A DNA stretch of 64,000 nucleotides from NCBI RefSeq assembly GCF_002264395.1, contig NZ_NFVA01000028.1, positions 1 through 64,000 on the forward strand. The letters run 5' to 3'. The notes under the pieces were generated by a model. The model was not told the origin of the DNA. It saw only the letters and a list, made by a program, of their open reading frames with translations, and made no database searches. Source of the stretch: Paenibacillus sp. VTT E-133291 (lineage in GTDB: Bacteria; Bacillota; Bacilli; Paenibacillales; Paenibacillaceae). Shown here piece by piece: positions 18,074-28,400 of the stretch. Numbering within the stretch: the stretch's first letter is position 1; every line of letters starts with the position of its first letter. The position numbers and the translations under genes are program-made.

Positions 18074-18117
18074 AAGGCTGCCTCCAAAGTCATTGTAGAT
18101 GACTAAGAGACAGCCTT
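18074..18117 (-). terminator. Terminator of the TraB/GumN gene
   Basis: AAGGCTGCCTC/GAGACAGCCTT stem with an inner AGTCAT/ATGACT pair. On the minus strand it ends in TTTTATTTTTA, 21 bp after the stop of the minus-strand gene. Confidence 0.8.
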
Positions 18118-18137
18118 ATTTATTTTGGCTATAGAAA

Positions 18138-19400
18138 TTATTGTTTGACGACGTTGAAGCCGTCTTTTTGCAATTGAGTCACAATGCCATCATCACCCAG
18201 CATGTGTAGTGCACCAACAATGACAAGATAAGTCGCTTTTTTATCACTATTCAAATATTCTTTTACATGCTTCACCATGTTGGCATTCCGATCCGAAACG
18301 AGACCTTTATAGTATTCTGGCTCCTTAGCGACCGCTTGTGTCATAGCTACGAGTGATTGTTCATCCCCCTGCATCCACATTTGGGATAATGCATCCAACG
18401 AAGCCGTTGCTGCAGCATTGTCCGTTTGCTTGAGGCTATCGAGTGTATCGAGGAGAAGCTTTTCTTGCAATCCATCTGAGAATTGATTAAACATATTCAG
18501 CTGCAATTGCATATTTTCCAATTCAATGATAGGTTTATTCAGTTTGCCTGCCTTCTGTGTGAAATATAGGTCGATCCCCGTATCCGGTGTATAATCTGTT
18601 GTTTGCATTTGTAGGCTTGAGATCCCTTGAGTAACGACCCATGGCTTATAGGAATCGAATGCATTTCCTGCAAGACCATTCGCTTTCAGAACCGCAACAA
18701 CTTTGTTATAGGTATCAGCAGATACGTGATCCTTGAGTTTGGTCCCATCTGTATAAGAACCTTTCTCCGCAAGGAACTTTTGCATCTCCGTTTGATCAAC
18801 CTTTGTTAAGTCAACTTCAACCCCGAGATATTGAGATGCTTCAAAAGCAGCTTCAATTTCCGGGCGTAGCGGGTACATTTTGTCGTTAGCTACATGGATA
18901 GAGCCAAGTAGATAGACGGTATTACCGTTGTTCTCCACTTTCCATAAGAATCCGTTGCTACCAGCAGCCTCGTTATTAGCTACAAAGGTGATGGTGCGCT
19001 GCGCCGCACTCCATTCTACCTTATAGCCGATCGTTTCACCGATAAAGCGGACAGGAACATAGGTGACATTGTTGATGGTTTTAGGAGCCACCTCTAGTTT
19101 TTTCTTCTCCCCGTTTACCGTTGCTGTGGTGCTGCCGATAGTCAGTGAAAGGGCCAGTCCATTTTTGGTCCCCGTTACGGTTTGGGTCTTTTTATTCCAA
19201 TTCATATTTACATTTAGCTTCTCTAGGAGTGGACGCATAGGAACCAAGGTCGTTCCTTTTTCAACAATTGGGTTAGAATTGCCTAACTTTACTTCTGTTC
19301 CATCAATCCACACACCGACAGGCTTTTCAGCCGCATGGGCAGTGGTAAAGACAGACATAACCATGAAAATGGATAAAAATAATGCACCTAGCTTTTTCAT
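18138..19400 (-). CDS. Secreted TraB/GumN protein fused to a copper-amine-oxidase N-terminal-like domain
   Basis: 420 residues. Signal peptide at 1-23 (cleavage near TAHAAEKP). Residues about 28-140 match the copper amine oxidase N-terminal-like domain of Bacillales surface proteins (GTTLVPMRPLLEKLN and TYVPVRFIGETIGYKVEW). Residues about 150-420 are a TraB/GumN domain with the paired LLGSIHVA and VIVGALHMLGDDG motifs, where conserved Gly-His residues are thought to bind metal in a Tiki-like protease fold. The fusion suggests a cell-wall-located hydrolase. ATG 19400 has GGAGTG 10 bp upstream. Function in Firmicutes is not established. Confidence 0.85.
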   Translation of the reverse strand: MKKLGALFLSIFMVMSVFTTAHAAEKPVGVWIDGTEVKLGNSNPIVEKGTTLVPMRPLLEKLNVNMNWNKKTQTVTGTKNGLALSLTIGSTTATVNGEKKKLEVAPKTINNVTYVPVRFIGETIGYKVEWSAAQRTITFVANNEAAGSNGFLWKVENNGNTVYLLGSIHVANDKMYPLRPEIEAAFEASQYLGVEVDLTKVDQTEMQKFLAEKGSYTDGTKLKDHVSADTYNKVVAVLKANGLAGNAFDSYKPWVVTQGISSLQMQTTDYTPDTGIDLYFTQKAGKLNKPIIELENMQLQLNMFNQFSDGLQEKLLLDTLDSLKQTDNAAATASLDALSQMWMQGDEQSLVAMTQAVAKEPEYYKGLVSDRNANMVKHVKEYLNSDKKATYLVIVGALHMLGDDGIVTQLQKDGFNVVKQ

Positions 19401-19658
19401 TAATAGGACACTCCGTTTCTAAAAAGAATGAAAGTTGTAAGTCACTTTTTGATTTTAACGTATTTTTCCATAAATAGTTATACGTTTTGTTACTATATTG
19501 ATTTGATGCCTAGGATTGGAAAGCGAACCTGTATCACTTTACTTCGTACAAAAGTCAAAATAATGCACATCAAAGCAAAAATCGCCCCTATTAGATCCTG
19601 TTCACTCTCCTTATCATGAAACATAAGAAACGAAGAGCCCGAAGGGAGCAAGGAGCTT

Positions 19659-20780
19659 ATGTGGAGCAGTGCGATTGAAGATGCAATAGAGAAGGTACGT
19701 AAGAACATTGACCGATTTGGGGGCAGATTCCCTCATGTCAGCATCAATGGAACTTACCAGCTTAATAACAACGATGATTGGACCAATGGATTCTGGAGCG
19801 GCATGTTGTGGTTGTGCTATGAATATACGCAGGATGACAGCTTTCGTATTGCGGCATCTCATACCGTAGAGGATTTCCGGCGCCGTTTCTCGGCAAAGAC
19901 GGTGCTTGATCATCACGACATCGGTTTTTTGTATTCATTATCCTCCAAGGCCCAGTGGATGATTGATAAAGACGAATCCGCACGTCAGTTGACACTGCAA
20001 GCGGCAGATTTACTACTGAAGCGCTGGCGGACAGGCGGCGGTTATATTCAGGCTTGGGGACCTGTGGGAGATGCCAAGGAAGGTGGACGCATCATTATTG
20101 ATTGTCTGTTGAATCTACCTCTTTTGTACTGGGCGGAACAACAAACTGGTGATTCACTATACCGTCAGGTGGCGGTCATGCAGGCGGATAAAACGAAACG
20201 TTATCTGGTGCGGGGAGATGACAGCTCCTACCATACGTTTTTCTTCGACCAGAAGACTGGAGAGCCGATTGGCGGCGCTACACACCAGGGTTATACTAAC
20301 GGATCAACTTGGACGCGAGGGCAGGCCTGGGGCGTCTACGGTTTTGCATTATCTTATCGCTATACTAAGGATCCGTTGTATTTGGAAACGTCCAAGCGGA
20401 TGGCTCGTTATTTTTTAGAACATTTACCAGAGGATCATGTCGCTTACTGGGACTTTAATGCTCCAGTGTCTGCGGATACGTACAGGGATAGCTCGGCCTC
20501 TGCAATTGTTGCGGCTGGACTGCAGGAACTGCTGGAGCTAATGGAGGAGGAAGATCCCGAACGGGCTTATTTTCAACAAGGATTAATACAGTCGATGACT
20601 TCACTTGTGCAGAACTATTCCACGATCGGTGAAGACGCGGAGGGGCTGCTGAAGCACGGCTCTTACCATGTACGCGGTGGTCTGTCTCCGGATGATTTCA
20701 TGATCTGGGGAGATTATTTCTACCTCGAAGCGTTGCTGCGGCTGCAAAAAGGCACCAGGGGGTACTGGTATGAACGCTGA
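19659..20780 (+). CDS. GH88 unsaturated glucuronyl hydrolase
   Basis: 373 residues, no signal peptide, so cytosolic. GH88 enzymes hydrate and release the 4,5-unsaturated uronic acid left on the non-reducing end by polysaccharide lyases. The two key aspartates fall at Asp87 (DHHDIGF) and Asp148 (RIIIDCLLN), one residue off Asp88/Asp149 of the Bacillus enzyme. Other family blocks: WTNGFWSGMLWL, HQGYTNGSTWTRGQAWG, DSSASAIVAAGL and a terminal DDFMIWGDYFYLEAL. ATG 19659 has AAGGAGC upstream. It overlaps the next gene by 11 bp. First gene of the 19.6-41 kb glycan locus, directly pairing with the lyases there. Confidence 0.92.
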   Translation: MWSSAIEDAIEKVRKNIDRFGGRFPHVSINGTYQLNNNDDWTNGFWSGMLWLCYEYTQDDSFRIAASHTVEDFRRRFSAKTVLDHHDIGFLYSLSSKAQWMIDKDESARQLTLQAADLLLKRWRTGGGYIQAWGPVGDAKEGGRIIIDCLLNLPLLYWAEQQTGDSLYRQVAVMQADKTKRYLVRGDDSSYHTFFFDQKTGEPIGGATHQGYTNGSTWTRGQAWGVYGFALSYRYTKDPLYLETSKRMARYFLEHLPEDHVAYWDFNAPVSADTYRDSSASAIVAAGLQELLELMEEEDPERAYFQQGLIQSMTSLVQNYSTIGEDAEGLLKHGSYHVRGGLSPDDFMIWGDYFYLEALLRLQKGTRGYWYER

Positions 20781-22932
20781 TGGCCGATCAACCTCTCCCT
20801 ATGCTGTCTTTACGCTACTCGACCTTGAGTTACCTGCTTTAGCGCCCGTGAAGGATGCGCTCAGCCAAGCACGGCAGGAAGATGCGCTAACTGAATTGCA
20901 TCGTTATTTGACTAGTCGGAGCATGCCGGGCTGGCGGGCAGAGGACAGTCGGAAACAGCAGCATATCGATTATATACAGCGATATTGCGCAGAAGAGCTG
21001 GAAGTCGTAATGAAGACGGCGGATGAAGTTATGGAGCAGACGTTTCTTTTTCGGTTTCCCTGGGATATGGAACGCAGCCGCATTCCGGTCACTTTTGAGG
21101 AAGAAATTGACTGGCGTTATATTCCCGATAAGGATGTAGAATGGGCTTATATGCTGAATCGCCACCGCTACTGGGTGGCATTAGGACAAGCGTATGCGAT
21201 AACAGGTAATGAGGAGTATGCGAGAACATTTTGTTGTCAGCTTGAAGATTGGATGGACCGTAATCCTGTTCCAGACATGCCTACGAATGATACGTTGACT
21301 TGGCGCACCATTGAAGCGGGTCTTCGCTGTGCGAACTGGATCAAAGCGCTGTCCTATATACAGGATAGCCCGCTGCTTACACCGACGCTTCTGGCGAAAG
21401 TGATGATATCCCTTCATGAACACAGCGAATATTTGTCTTTATCGTTTACGGGCTGGAAGAATATCAGCAATTGGGGAGTTCTGGAGACTTGTGGCTTATT
21501 CCAAACCGCGCTCTACTTCCCTGAGTTCACAAGGGCTAAGATTTGGCGACGGCTCGGTGAGGAGAGATTGGGGGAAACGGCTAGAATCCAGGTCATGGCA
21601 GACGGTATCCATTGGGAGCAATCGCCCACCTATCATCATGAGGTTCTGGTATGTTTTCTCGACTGCATCCGCTTGGCTCGCATGAATGGACTGGAGCTAC
21701 AGGCTGAACTTCAGCAAAAAGTTCATCAAATGGCCGCCGCTTCCTTGTATTGGGCCAAACCGAATCATCGGCAGCCGATGCTCGGGGATAGCGATGATAG
21801 CGATGTCCGTTCGATTTTGACTTATGCAGGTTGGTTGTTTCAAGATTCTGTGCTCCGCTTTGGCGGATACGATCATATGGATTATGACAATGCCTGGTTG
21901 TTCGGAACGAGTGGAGTTGAAGGCTACGAGCAGCTGATTGCGGAGGAACCGCCTTACTTGTCGCGCTCTTTCGCACATTCCGGTCATTATGTGATGCGAA
22001 CGGGTTGGGACGAGCAGGACTTGTATCTATATTTCCACTGCGGGCCGCTTGGGGGTGGACATGGTCACGCGGATTTGCTACATTTCGATCTGCATGCCTT
22101 TGGGCGGGATATGCTTACCGATCTGGGCAGATACAACTATAGTGATCACACACCACTCAGAAAAGCGTTAAAAGAAAGCGCTGCCCATAATACGACTACT
22201 GTTGACGGAATTGGATTCACTGAAATCACGGATACATGGTCCTTCTCCCAAATTGCGAAGCCGACAGGCAGCAAATGGATCAGCAATCCGGATTTTGATT
22301 ATGTTGAAGGCAGCCATGATGGCTACCTTCATTTGGATGATCCGGTACACCTGCTAAGGAGGATCATATTCATCAAGCCTTATTACTGGCTTCTGGTCGA
22401 CAGCTTTAGCTGCCGTCAGGAGCATACGTTTTCCCAGCATTTTCATTTTGCACCCGGAGCGGTTCAGATGGAAAACGAGACATTCATTTGCCGTACAACA
22501 AAAGATAGGGAAGCCAATCTTAGCATCATTCCCGTTAATGTTAAAGGACTTCAGGGCAAGATTGATGACGGGGTAATCTCCCGCGAATACAATCTGCTGG
22601 AACCCAATCAGCATGCCGTTTATTCCCGAACGGGAAAAGGAACGGTATCGATGATGCAGATGCTGTACCCGCAGCCTTCCGGTGAGCCATTCTGTCCACA
22701 GGTTGAACAGGTGCCGATTTACCGCCATACGGGTGAACCTGTGGATGCTGTACAGGCAGAGGCATGCCGCATCAGCTTCCCTGAAAGGAATGAGGAGCAT
22801 ATTATCGTGATCAGCCATAAGCTTCCATCCAGTCACTTGGATTCCTATGTAGTAGAAGATATACAAATTTTCGGTGAAGTAGTGCTTATTGTTTTCGCAA
22901 ACGGTCGAAAGAAAGTCACGGTAATCAGATAA
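20770..22932 (+). CDS. Heparinase II/III-family polysaccharide lyase
   Basis: 720 residues, no signal peptide. An N-terminal alpha/alpha toroid (about 80-380; SNWGVLETCGLFQTALYFPE and a DGIHWEQSPTYHHEVL block with candidate catalytic Tyr/His) precedes a C-terminal beta-sandwich (about 400-720) whose start has GGGHGHADLLHFDLHAFGRDMLTDLGRY, the heparinase II/III metal/His motif, and AAHNTTTVDG. Probably PL12/PL15-like, cleaving uronic-acid-containing oligosaccharides in the cytosol. Translationally coupled to GH88 (11-bp overlap). The substrate class (heparin-like, alginate-like or another) cannot be settled from sequence. Confidence 0.88.
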   Translation: MNADGRSTSPYAVFTLLDLELPALAPVKDALSQARQEDALTELHRYLTSRSMPGWRAEDSRKQQHIDYIQRYCAEELEVVMKTADEVMEQTFLFRFPWDMERSRIPVTFEEEIDWRYIPDKDVEWAYMLNRHRYWVALGQAYAITGNEEYARTFCCQLEDWMDRNPVPDMPTNDTLTWRTIEAGLRCANWIKALSYIQDSPLLTPTLLAKVMISLHEHSEYLSLSFTGWKNISNWGVLETCGLFQTALYFPEFTRAKIWRRLGEERLGETARIQVMADGIHWEQSPTYHHEVLVCFLDCIRLARMNGLELQAELQQKVHQMAAASLYWAKPNHRQPMLGDSDDSDVRSILTYAGWLFQDSVLRFGGYDHMDYDNAWLFGTSGVEGYEQLIAEEPPYLSRSFAHSGHYVMRTGWDEQDLYLYFHCGPLGGGHGHADLLHFDLHAFGRDMLTDLGRYNYSDHTPLRKALKESAAHNTTTVDGIGFTEITDTWSFSQIAKPTGSKWISNPDFDYVEGSHDGYLHLDDPVHLLRRIIFIKPYYWLLVDSFSCRQEHTFSQHFHFAPGAVQMENETFICRTTKDREANLSIIPVNVKGLQGKIDDGVISREYNLLEPNQHAVYSRTGKGTVSMMQMLYPQPSGEPFCPQVEQVPIYRHTGEPVDAVQAEACRISFPERNEEHIIVISHKLPSSHLDSYVVEDIQIFGEVVLIVFANGRKKVTVIR

Positions 22933-22999
22933 TGCATGTATACTGGATAACGGGCTGATAGAATAAAAGAAAAGAGCATGAGAGAGGCGCGGAGAAAAC

Positions 23000-24721
23000 A
23001 TGTTCAAATTCACTTACTATAGACGTATCCAGGCATCATTTCTTTTGCTGATTTTTATCCCGCTGATTGCAGTATCGATCATCTCCTTTGTGCTTATTCG
23101 GGATACGATGGTAGAAAAGCTACAGCTCAGCAACGATAACTTCCTGAACGTTATGATTGACGAACTAAACAAGACCATTGATGATGTGACATTTGCATCG
23201 CATTTTATTGTAAACGATACCAATTTTCGCGCCAATCTGAAGGTCTTTGCAGATACCGGGCGACTGAACACCTATCAGGATTACGTACATTTTACGCAAA
23301 TTCAGGATGTGTTTTCGCTCATCAACTCTAAGCCGCTAAATAATAACATTCGTATGTATTTGGTTAACCGGAAACACTTTGTGATCTCCTCTGGGACTGA
23401 GAATTTATCCGTGATTAATGCCAACATGGACAAGCTGATGGGACGTGTCAATATTCACGAACCGGAGACCTTGCAATGGCTTGGGATGGCCGACAGCGGT
23501 TCCGGTAAAAGCAGCAGCTACTATATTGCCAGAGTAATCTATGATAGCCGGGAGAAACAGCAGGTGTCCGTGCTTCTCATCTCGATTCCTGATGCCTATT
23601 TCAATAAATTGCTCGGACCGGTTGAGTTTGGCAAGCTGGCGTTGTTTGATTCCAGAGGAGGTCTGATCGCAGGGAACTCAGAGCTAGCCCCAGAAGGCAA
23701 GGCAGATAGAGGGAGCGTGCGTACGGCCAGAGCCATCGACAAATCCAATTGGGAGCTGGTCTATGAAGCTTCAGAGAAAGAATGGTCGGGCCAGATTTCG
23801 CGAACTTTTTATAGTGGTATTGGTTTAGTGCTTCTCTTGTTTATTGTCTTTTCCGCCACTTCCATGCTGATTGCCAAAAGATTGCATAGTCCGATCATGA
23901 AGCTGCAGCGCGTTGTGCGCCAGTTCGGAATGGGGAATCTTGATGTCAGGCTGGAGGTCAAGGGCAAGGATGAAATCGCTGAGCTGGGGCAGACATTGAA
24001 TACTATGCTGGATCAACTGCAAGGATTGATTCACGACATCGAGCTGGAGCAAGAACAGAAGCGAGTGATGGAACTTGAGGCCCTGTTTATGCAGATTCGT
24101 CCCCACTTTTTGATCAACACGTTGAATTCGATCAAATGTAGCCTTATTTTGGCTAAAGATAAGCTGCACAGCGGGATCATTGATTCGCTAATGAGTCTTC
24201 TCCGTGCCTATTTGAAGGTCAATGAACCGGCTACCTTACGGGAAGAATGCAGACTGCTTGGCCATTATATCGACATCATGAAGATCCGCAACGAAATCCC
24301 TCTTGAACTGGAGGTCGATCTGGAAGCGGATACAGAGAAGCTCATCGTTCCTAAACTTATTCTGCAGCCTCTCGTAGAGAATGCGATCGTTCACGGTCTA
24401 GTTGACCACCCGGCACCGCGTATTGTCGTACGTGCCCGAACGATTACTGATGGGATTATGATTGAAGTCGAAGACAATGGCTGCGGAGCAGGGGCAGAAA
24501 TTCTGGCAGGACTGAACCGCAGATTGCTCTACAAGGACGATGAACAGGATGGAGCTTATCAAAGGGTCGGTTTAATTAACGTGGTCCAAAGACTGAGGCT
24601 GACCTATGGTCAGGATACCCGCTTGTCGCTTCATAATTTGCCGCAAGGTGGGGTGTCCGTTTCTCTGTATTTGCCGCAAGGCAATCATCAGGTTAATCTG
24701 CCCGAGAGAGAGGGATATTGA
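23000..24721 (+). CDS. Sensor histidine kinase, YesM/LytS type
   Basis: 573 residues. Membrane segments near 12-32 and 270-293 flank an extracellular Cache-like sensor domain. A HAMP domain (about 295-345) and the His_kinase domain with phosphoacceptor His369 (QIRPHFLINTLNSIK) follow; the HATPase part shows LVENAIVHGL and EDNGCGAG. Proteins of this kind sense oligosaccharides in Firmicute glycan loci. ATG 23000 has GCGGAG upstream. The stop overlaps the response regulator start (TGATG). Confidence 0.92.
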   Translation: MFKFTYYRRIQASFLLLIFIPLIAVSIISFVLIRDTMVEKLQLSNDNFLNVMIDELNKTIDDVTFASHFIVNDTNFRANLKVFADTGRLNTYQDYVHFTQIQDVFSLINSKPLNNNIRMYLVNRKHFVISSGTENLSVINANMDKLMGRVNIHEPETLQWLGMADSGSGKSSSYYIARVIYDSREKQQVSVLLISIPDAYFNKLLGPVEFGKLALFDSRGGLIAGNSELAPEGKADRGSVRTARAIDKSNWELVYEASEKEWSGQISRTFYSGIGLVLLLFIVFSATSMLIAKRLHSPIMKLQRVVRQFGMGNLDVRLEVKGKDEIAELGQTLNTMLDQLQGLIHDIELEQEQKRVMELEALFMQIRPHFLINTLNSIKCSLILAKDKLHSGIIDSLMSLLRAYLKVNEPATLREECRLLGHYIDIMKIRNEIPLELEVDLEADTEKLIVPKLILQPLVENAIVHGLVDHPAPRIVVRARTITDGIMIEVEDNGCGAGAEILAGLNRRLLYKDDEQDGAYQRVGLINVVQRLRLTYGQDTRLSLHNLPQGGVSVSLYLPQGNHQVNLPEREGY

Positions 24722-26304
24722 TGTATAAAGTGATGCTCATAGATGATGATGTTCCTATGCTCAAAGTGCTTCAGCAGATGATTGACTGGGAAGCACATAG
24801 CTTGCAGATTGTCGGCAGCACCTATTCCAGTGCCAAGGCGTTATTAATGTTTGAGGAAGTGCAGCCCGACATCGTGATCACGGATATAGGCTTGCCGCAA
24901 AAGAACGGGATTGAACTGGCCGATTACTTTACCCGGATGAAGCCGGAGGTCAGAATTATTTTCCTGACCTGTCATGAGGATTTCCATTATGCTCAGCAAG
25001 CGGTAAAGCTGAAGGTGGATGACTATTTAATCAAGGACCAGCTTACAGACGAGCAACTGGAGAAAAGCCTTGCCAAGTCTGTACGCTTGCTTAAATCGAA
25101 GATCGGGTTAATCAAGCATGGGGAGACGGGTTACAACAGCCAGCTATTCCGGCAGAATCTGCTGCAAAGGGTGATTGGCGGCGCTCCGCCCGAAACCACG
25201 TTAGCCTATGCGACGCAAATCGGCATATCCTGGACGTACCCGTGGTTCATGCTGGGCACGGTCAGTATTCACTTTTCCAGTTTCGAGAAGAGGTACAAGC
25301 AGAGCGAGTATCCACTTATTTTATATGCCATTTACAATATAGCCTTAGAGCTGTCCGAAGCGTGTGAGGGGATTACGCCTTTTTTGGAGCAGAAGAATAT
25401 TGTGATTCTGTATAATTACCGTGTGAATCTGGCGCAGAATGCCAGTCTTTATTTTCATGATTATTTACAGCGATTGTGTTCTGAGTGCTCCCATCTCCTT
25501 AAGATTCAACCGGGCATCATTGCAGTCACTGAGAAAATAGAGCTACAGGCGATCGGACAGATTCATCGGCAAATTGTCCAGGACAAGTGCGAGTTTTATG
25601 CGAGTTCGGATTACACAGTTCTGGATACTCTGCAAATCGCTACTCCTCGCTTCCAGCCTGCTCCTCAAGGATTTCTGGATAGTTATATCCCGCAGATGGA
25701 ACGGGCAGTGATTAAAAATGATCTTGAAGCCATCCGTGGCACTCTTCAGGAAATCGCTAGGACTGCAAAAGTTATGGCTATCCATCCGGGAGATTTCGTC
25801 CGGGATTTATCCTTTATGCTCCGCGGTATCGAGCTGATGTTCACTAGCCTAACATTCGATGAGGATCTGTTCGTCTATCTCGTGCAAACCCGCACACTGG
25901 AGGATACGATGGAACTGGTGGAAAGAAAGCTTGTGCAGATTACAGGCAACAAACAGCAGGTGGCGGGAACTCCTCCGCAGGAGCCCAAGCTGCAGCTTAT
26001 CCAGCAATTTATCGATCAGCATCTTGGCGATAACATCACTTCAATCGATATGGCACGTTATCTCTTTCTGGACCCGAGCTATTTCTCGCGTTATTTCAAA
26101 CGCATGACAGGTTTGACCTTTACGGACTATGTACATCAGCACAAGATGAAGGTTGCGACCAAAATGCTGAAAATCTCCAGCCAGAACCTGGAATCGCTGG
26201 CCGTTGGTCTGGGATATTCGGACAGAACCTATTTTTCAAAAGTGTTTAAAAAATATGTGGGAACAACGCCGAGCGAATATAAATCCAAACACTCGGTACG
26301 CTGA
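24721..26304 (+). CDS. AraC-type response regulator, YesN family
   Basis: 527 residues. Receiver domain at 1-120 with acidic pocket DDD8-10 and phosphorylation site Asp55 (VITDIGLP). A long middle region (about 130-420) precedes a C-terminal AraC domain (about 425-527) with TSIDMARYLFLDPSYFSRYFKR and LESLAVGLGYSDRTYFSKVFKKYVG. ATG 24721 overlaps the kinase stop codon, so it is translationally coupled. It most likely activates the flanking transporter and enzyme genes; a terminator follows, so the transporter has its own promoter. Confidence 0.92.
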   Translation: MYKVMLIDDDVPMLKVLQQMIDWEAHSLQIVGSTYSSAKALLMFEEVQPDIVITDIGLPQKNGIELADYFTRMKPEVRIIFLTCHEDFHYAQQAVKLKVDDYLIKDQLTDEQLEKSLAKSVRLLKSKIGLIKHGETGYNSQLFRQNLLQRVIGGAPPETTLAYATQIGISWTYPWFMLGTVSIHFSSFEKRYKQSEYPLILYAIYNIALELSEACEGITPFLEQKNIVILYNYRVNLAQNASLYFHDYLQRLCSECSHLLKIQPGIIAVTEKIELQAIGQIHRQIVQDKCEFYASSDYTVLDTLQIATPRFQPAPQGFLDSYIPQMERAVIKNDLEAIRGTLQEIARTAKVMAIHPGDFVRDLSFMLRGIELMFTSLTFDEDLFVYLVQTRTLEDTMELVERKLVQITGNKQQVAGTPPQEPKLQLIQQFIDQHLGDNITSIDMARYLFLDPSYFSRYFKRMTGLTFTDYVHQHKMKVATKMLKISSQNLESLAVGLGYSDRTYFSKVFKKYVGTTPSEYKSKHSVR

Positions 26305-26337
26305 GAAGATTAATGCCTATCGTTCTGAACAGAGCCG

Positions 26338-26362
26338 CCGCCCCTCCCGGGCGGTCTTTTTA
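26338..26362 (+). terminator. Terminator of the two-component operon
   Basis: CCGCCC/GGGCGG stem with a five-base loop, followed by TCTTTTT, 33 bp after the response regulator stop. Confidence 0.8.
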
Positions 26363-26474
26363 TTGTCAGCGGACAAAGGTCAAAATCTTGCACATCTCGG
26401 GTCATAATCACTCCTTCATGCGGAAGGCAGATATATTACTATAATGACAAATCAAATTGTCGAGGTGATACAAC

Positions 26475-27404
26475 GTGGAGGCTGCAAAACAACCTGTGCC
26501 AAAAATTCTGCAGGAGAAGCGGAAGTTCTGGACTCCGCAGCGGAAAGAGGCTTTGACCGGGTGGCTGTTTCTAGCTCCGGAAATTGTCGGAATGCTTTTT
26601 CTTAATGTATTTGCACTTGGATTCTCACTTTATTTAAGCTTCTCGAAATGGGATCTATTGTCGGGGGTTCAAGGGATCGAGTTTATCGGATTGGATAACT
26701 ATATCAAAATGTTCCATGATCCGAGCATCATTCAAGCTTTGAAGAACAATGCTATTTATATGATTATGACCGTGCCGATACCGATTGCGATTGCTTTGGT
26801 GCTGGCGGCATTGATTCAAAATAGTGTATTTCTTAAAAATTATTTCAAAGTTGCCTTCTTTATCCCTTATATTTCTTCGATTATTGCAATTGCCGCTGTA
26901 TGGAGCGCATTGTTCCATCCATCCCTTGGACCGATTAATCAGTTCTTGATGGAGCTTGGAATTTCCAGCCCTCCAAAATGGCTGGTGGATCCAAAGACCT
27001 CGCTGTTATCGATTGCCATTATCAGTTCTTGGGCGAGTCTGGGTTACACCATTATTATCTATATGGCCGGCTTGACGAATATTTCCGATGAAATCTACGA
27101 GGCTGCAGAAATAGACGGAGCCAGCGCACTGAAAAAATTCTTTGCTATCACGGTTCCGATGCTGCGTCCAACCACGTTCTTCTTACTTATAACCATGCTG
27201 ATCGGCTCGTTTAAGGTGTTCGACATCATCGCCTTTTTGACCGAAGGCGGCCCGAACAATTCTTCTACCGTGCTTGTGTTCAGGATCTATGAGGAAGGGT
27301 TCAAATACTACAACATGGGCTATGCTTCTGCAATTTCCTGGCTGCTATTCGCCGTCATAGGCTTGATCACCGCAGCTACTTGGAAAATGAGAAATGAAGA
27401 ATAA
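26475..27404 (+). CDS. Sugar ABC transporter permease (LplB/UgpA type)
   Basis: 309 residues, six membrane spans. The EAA loop that docks on the ATPase is EAAEIDGASALKKFFAITVPMLRP (about 205-228). GTG 26475 has GAGGTG 8 bp upstream. First of a permease-permease-lipoprotein set in the glycan locus. No ATPase gene is present; such importers use a shared ATPase such as MsmX. The likely cargo is lyase-generated oligosaccharides. Confidence 0.92.
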   Translation: MEAAKQPVPKILQEKRKFWTPQRKEALTGWLFLAPEIVGMLFLNVFALGFSLYLSFSKWDLLSGVQGIEFIGLDNYIKMFHDPSIIQALKNNAIYMIMTVPIPIAIALVLAALIQNSVFLKNYFKVAFFIPYISSIIAIAAVWSALFHPSLGPINQFLMELGISSPPKWLVDPKTSLLSIAIISSWASLGYTIIIYMAGLTNISDEIYEAAEIDGASALKKFFAITVPMLRPTTFFLLITMLIGSFKVFDIIAFLTEGGPNNSSTVLVFRIYEEGFKYYNMGYASAISWLLFAVIGLITAATWKMRNEE

Positions 27405-27419
27405 AGGGGGGAGATTAAC

Positions 27420-28256
27420 ATGCAACTGATTAGAAAAAATATGTCCAGAGTGATCACTACCTGCATCATGGGGGCTTTGTCCATTGTATTTCTTATTCCT
27501 CTGATCTGGATGATTTCCGCAGCCTTTAAATATGAGAAAGATGTTATGCGCTTCCCGATCCAATGGATTCCCGAGAAGATCAATGTAGCGTATAATTTCA
27601 AGATGGTTTGGATGGGACGAGTACCTTTTTCTCATTTCTATTTAAATTCCTTTAAAGTTGCGATTATTACAACCTTAATTACACTTATCATATCATCTAT
27701 GTCGGCGTACGCCTTGACCAAAATCAAGTTTAAAGGACGAAATATGGTATTTCTGGCGCTGCTGTCGTTCATGATTATACCTGACCAGGCCACACTGATT
27801 CCGCGCTTTCTGCTGATTCGCTGGTTCGGTCTTTATGATACTCATGCTGCAATCATATTAATGAGTATGTTCTCCATCTACTTCACGTTCCTGCTGCGGC
27901 AATTTATGATTGGTGTCAGCGACGAATATATTGAAGCGGCGCGAATTGACGGTGCAGGCCATTTACGGATATTCTGGTCTATCATTATTCCGCTCTGCAA
28001 GCCGGTGCTCGCTACGGTGGCGATCATCAAATTTATCTGGACCTGGAATGATTACCAGAATCCGCTGATCTTCTTACTAAATAAGAATTTGTACACTATC
28101 CCACTCGGTATGACACTGTTCCGGGACGATTATTCGAACAACTATGCGATTATGATGACGGCAGCGGTGTCTGCGATCATCCCTCTGGTCATTGTGTTCA
28201 TTGCCTTACAGAAGCAAGTCATTAACGGGATTTCCTTAGGTGGTGTAAAGGGCTGA
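27420..28256 (+). CDS. Sugar ABC transporter permease (LplC/UgpE/YtcP type)
   Basis: 278 residues, six membrane spans. EAA motif EAARIDGAGHLRIFWSIIIPLCKP in the second half, and C-terminal NGISLGGVKG, the usual end of this permease family. ATG 27420 has AAAGGGGGGAGA upstream. It follows the first permease after 15 bp. Confidence 0.92.
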   Translation: MQLIRKNMSRVITTCIMGALSIVFLIPLIWMISAAFKYEKDVMRFPIQWIPEKINVAYNFKMVWMGRVPFSHFYLNSFKVAIITTLITLIISSMSAYALTKIKFKGRNMVFLALLSFMIIPDQATLIPRFLLIRWFGLYDTHAAIILMSMFSIYFTFLLRQFMIGVSDEYIEAARIDGAGHLRIFWSIIIPLCKPVLATVAIIKFIWTWNDYQNPLIFLLNKNLYTIPLGMTLFRDDYSNNYAIMMTAAVSAIIPLVIVFIALQKQVINGISLGGVKG

Positions 28257-28400
28257 TCAAGCAGCTGCACCAAAAGATGGGGAAAAGTCAAAAATGTAAT
28301 CCTACAACAGCAAAATTGTGCACTTGGCCTGTATAGCAGGTGCCTATAATAAGAAATGAACAAGGCACTATACTTAAAATTCAGTGCGGGGGGAAATAAA

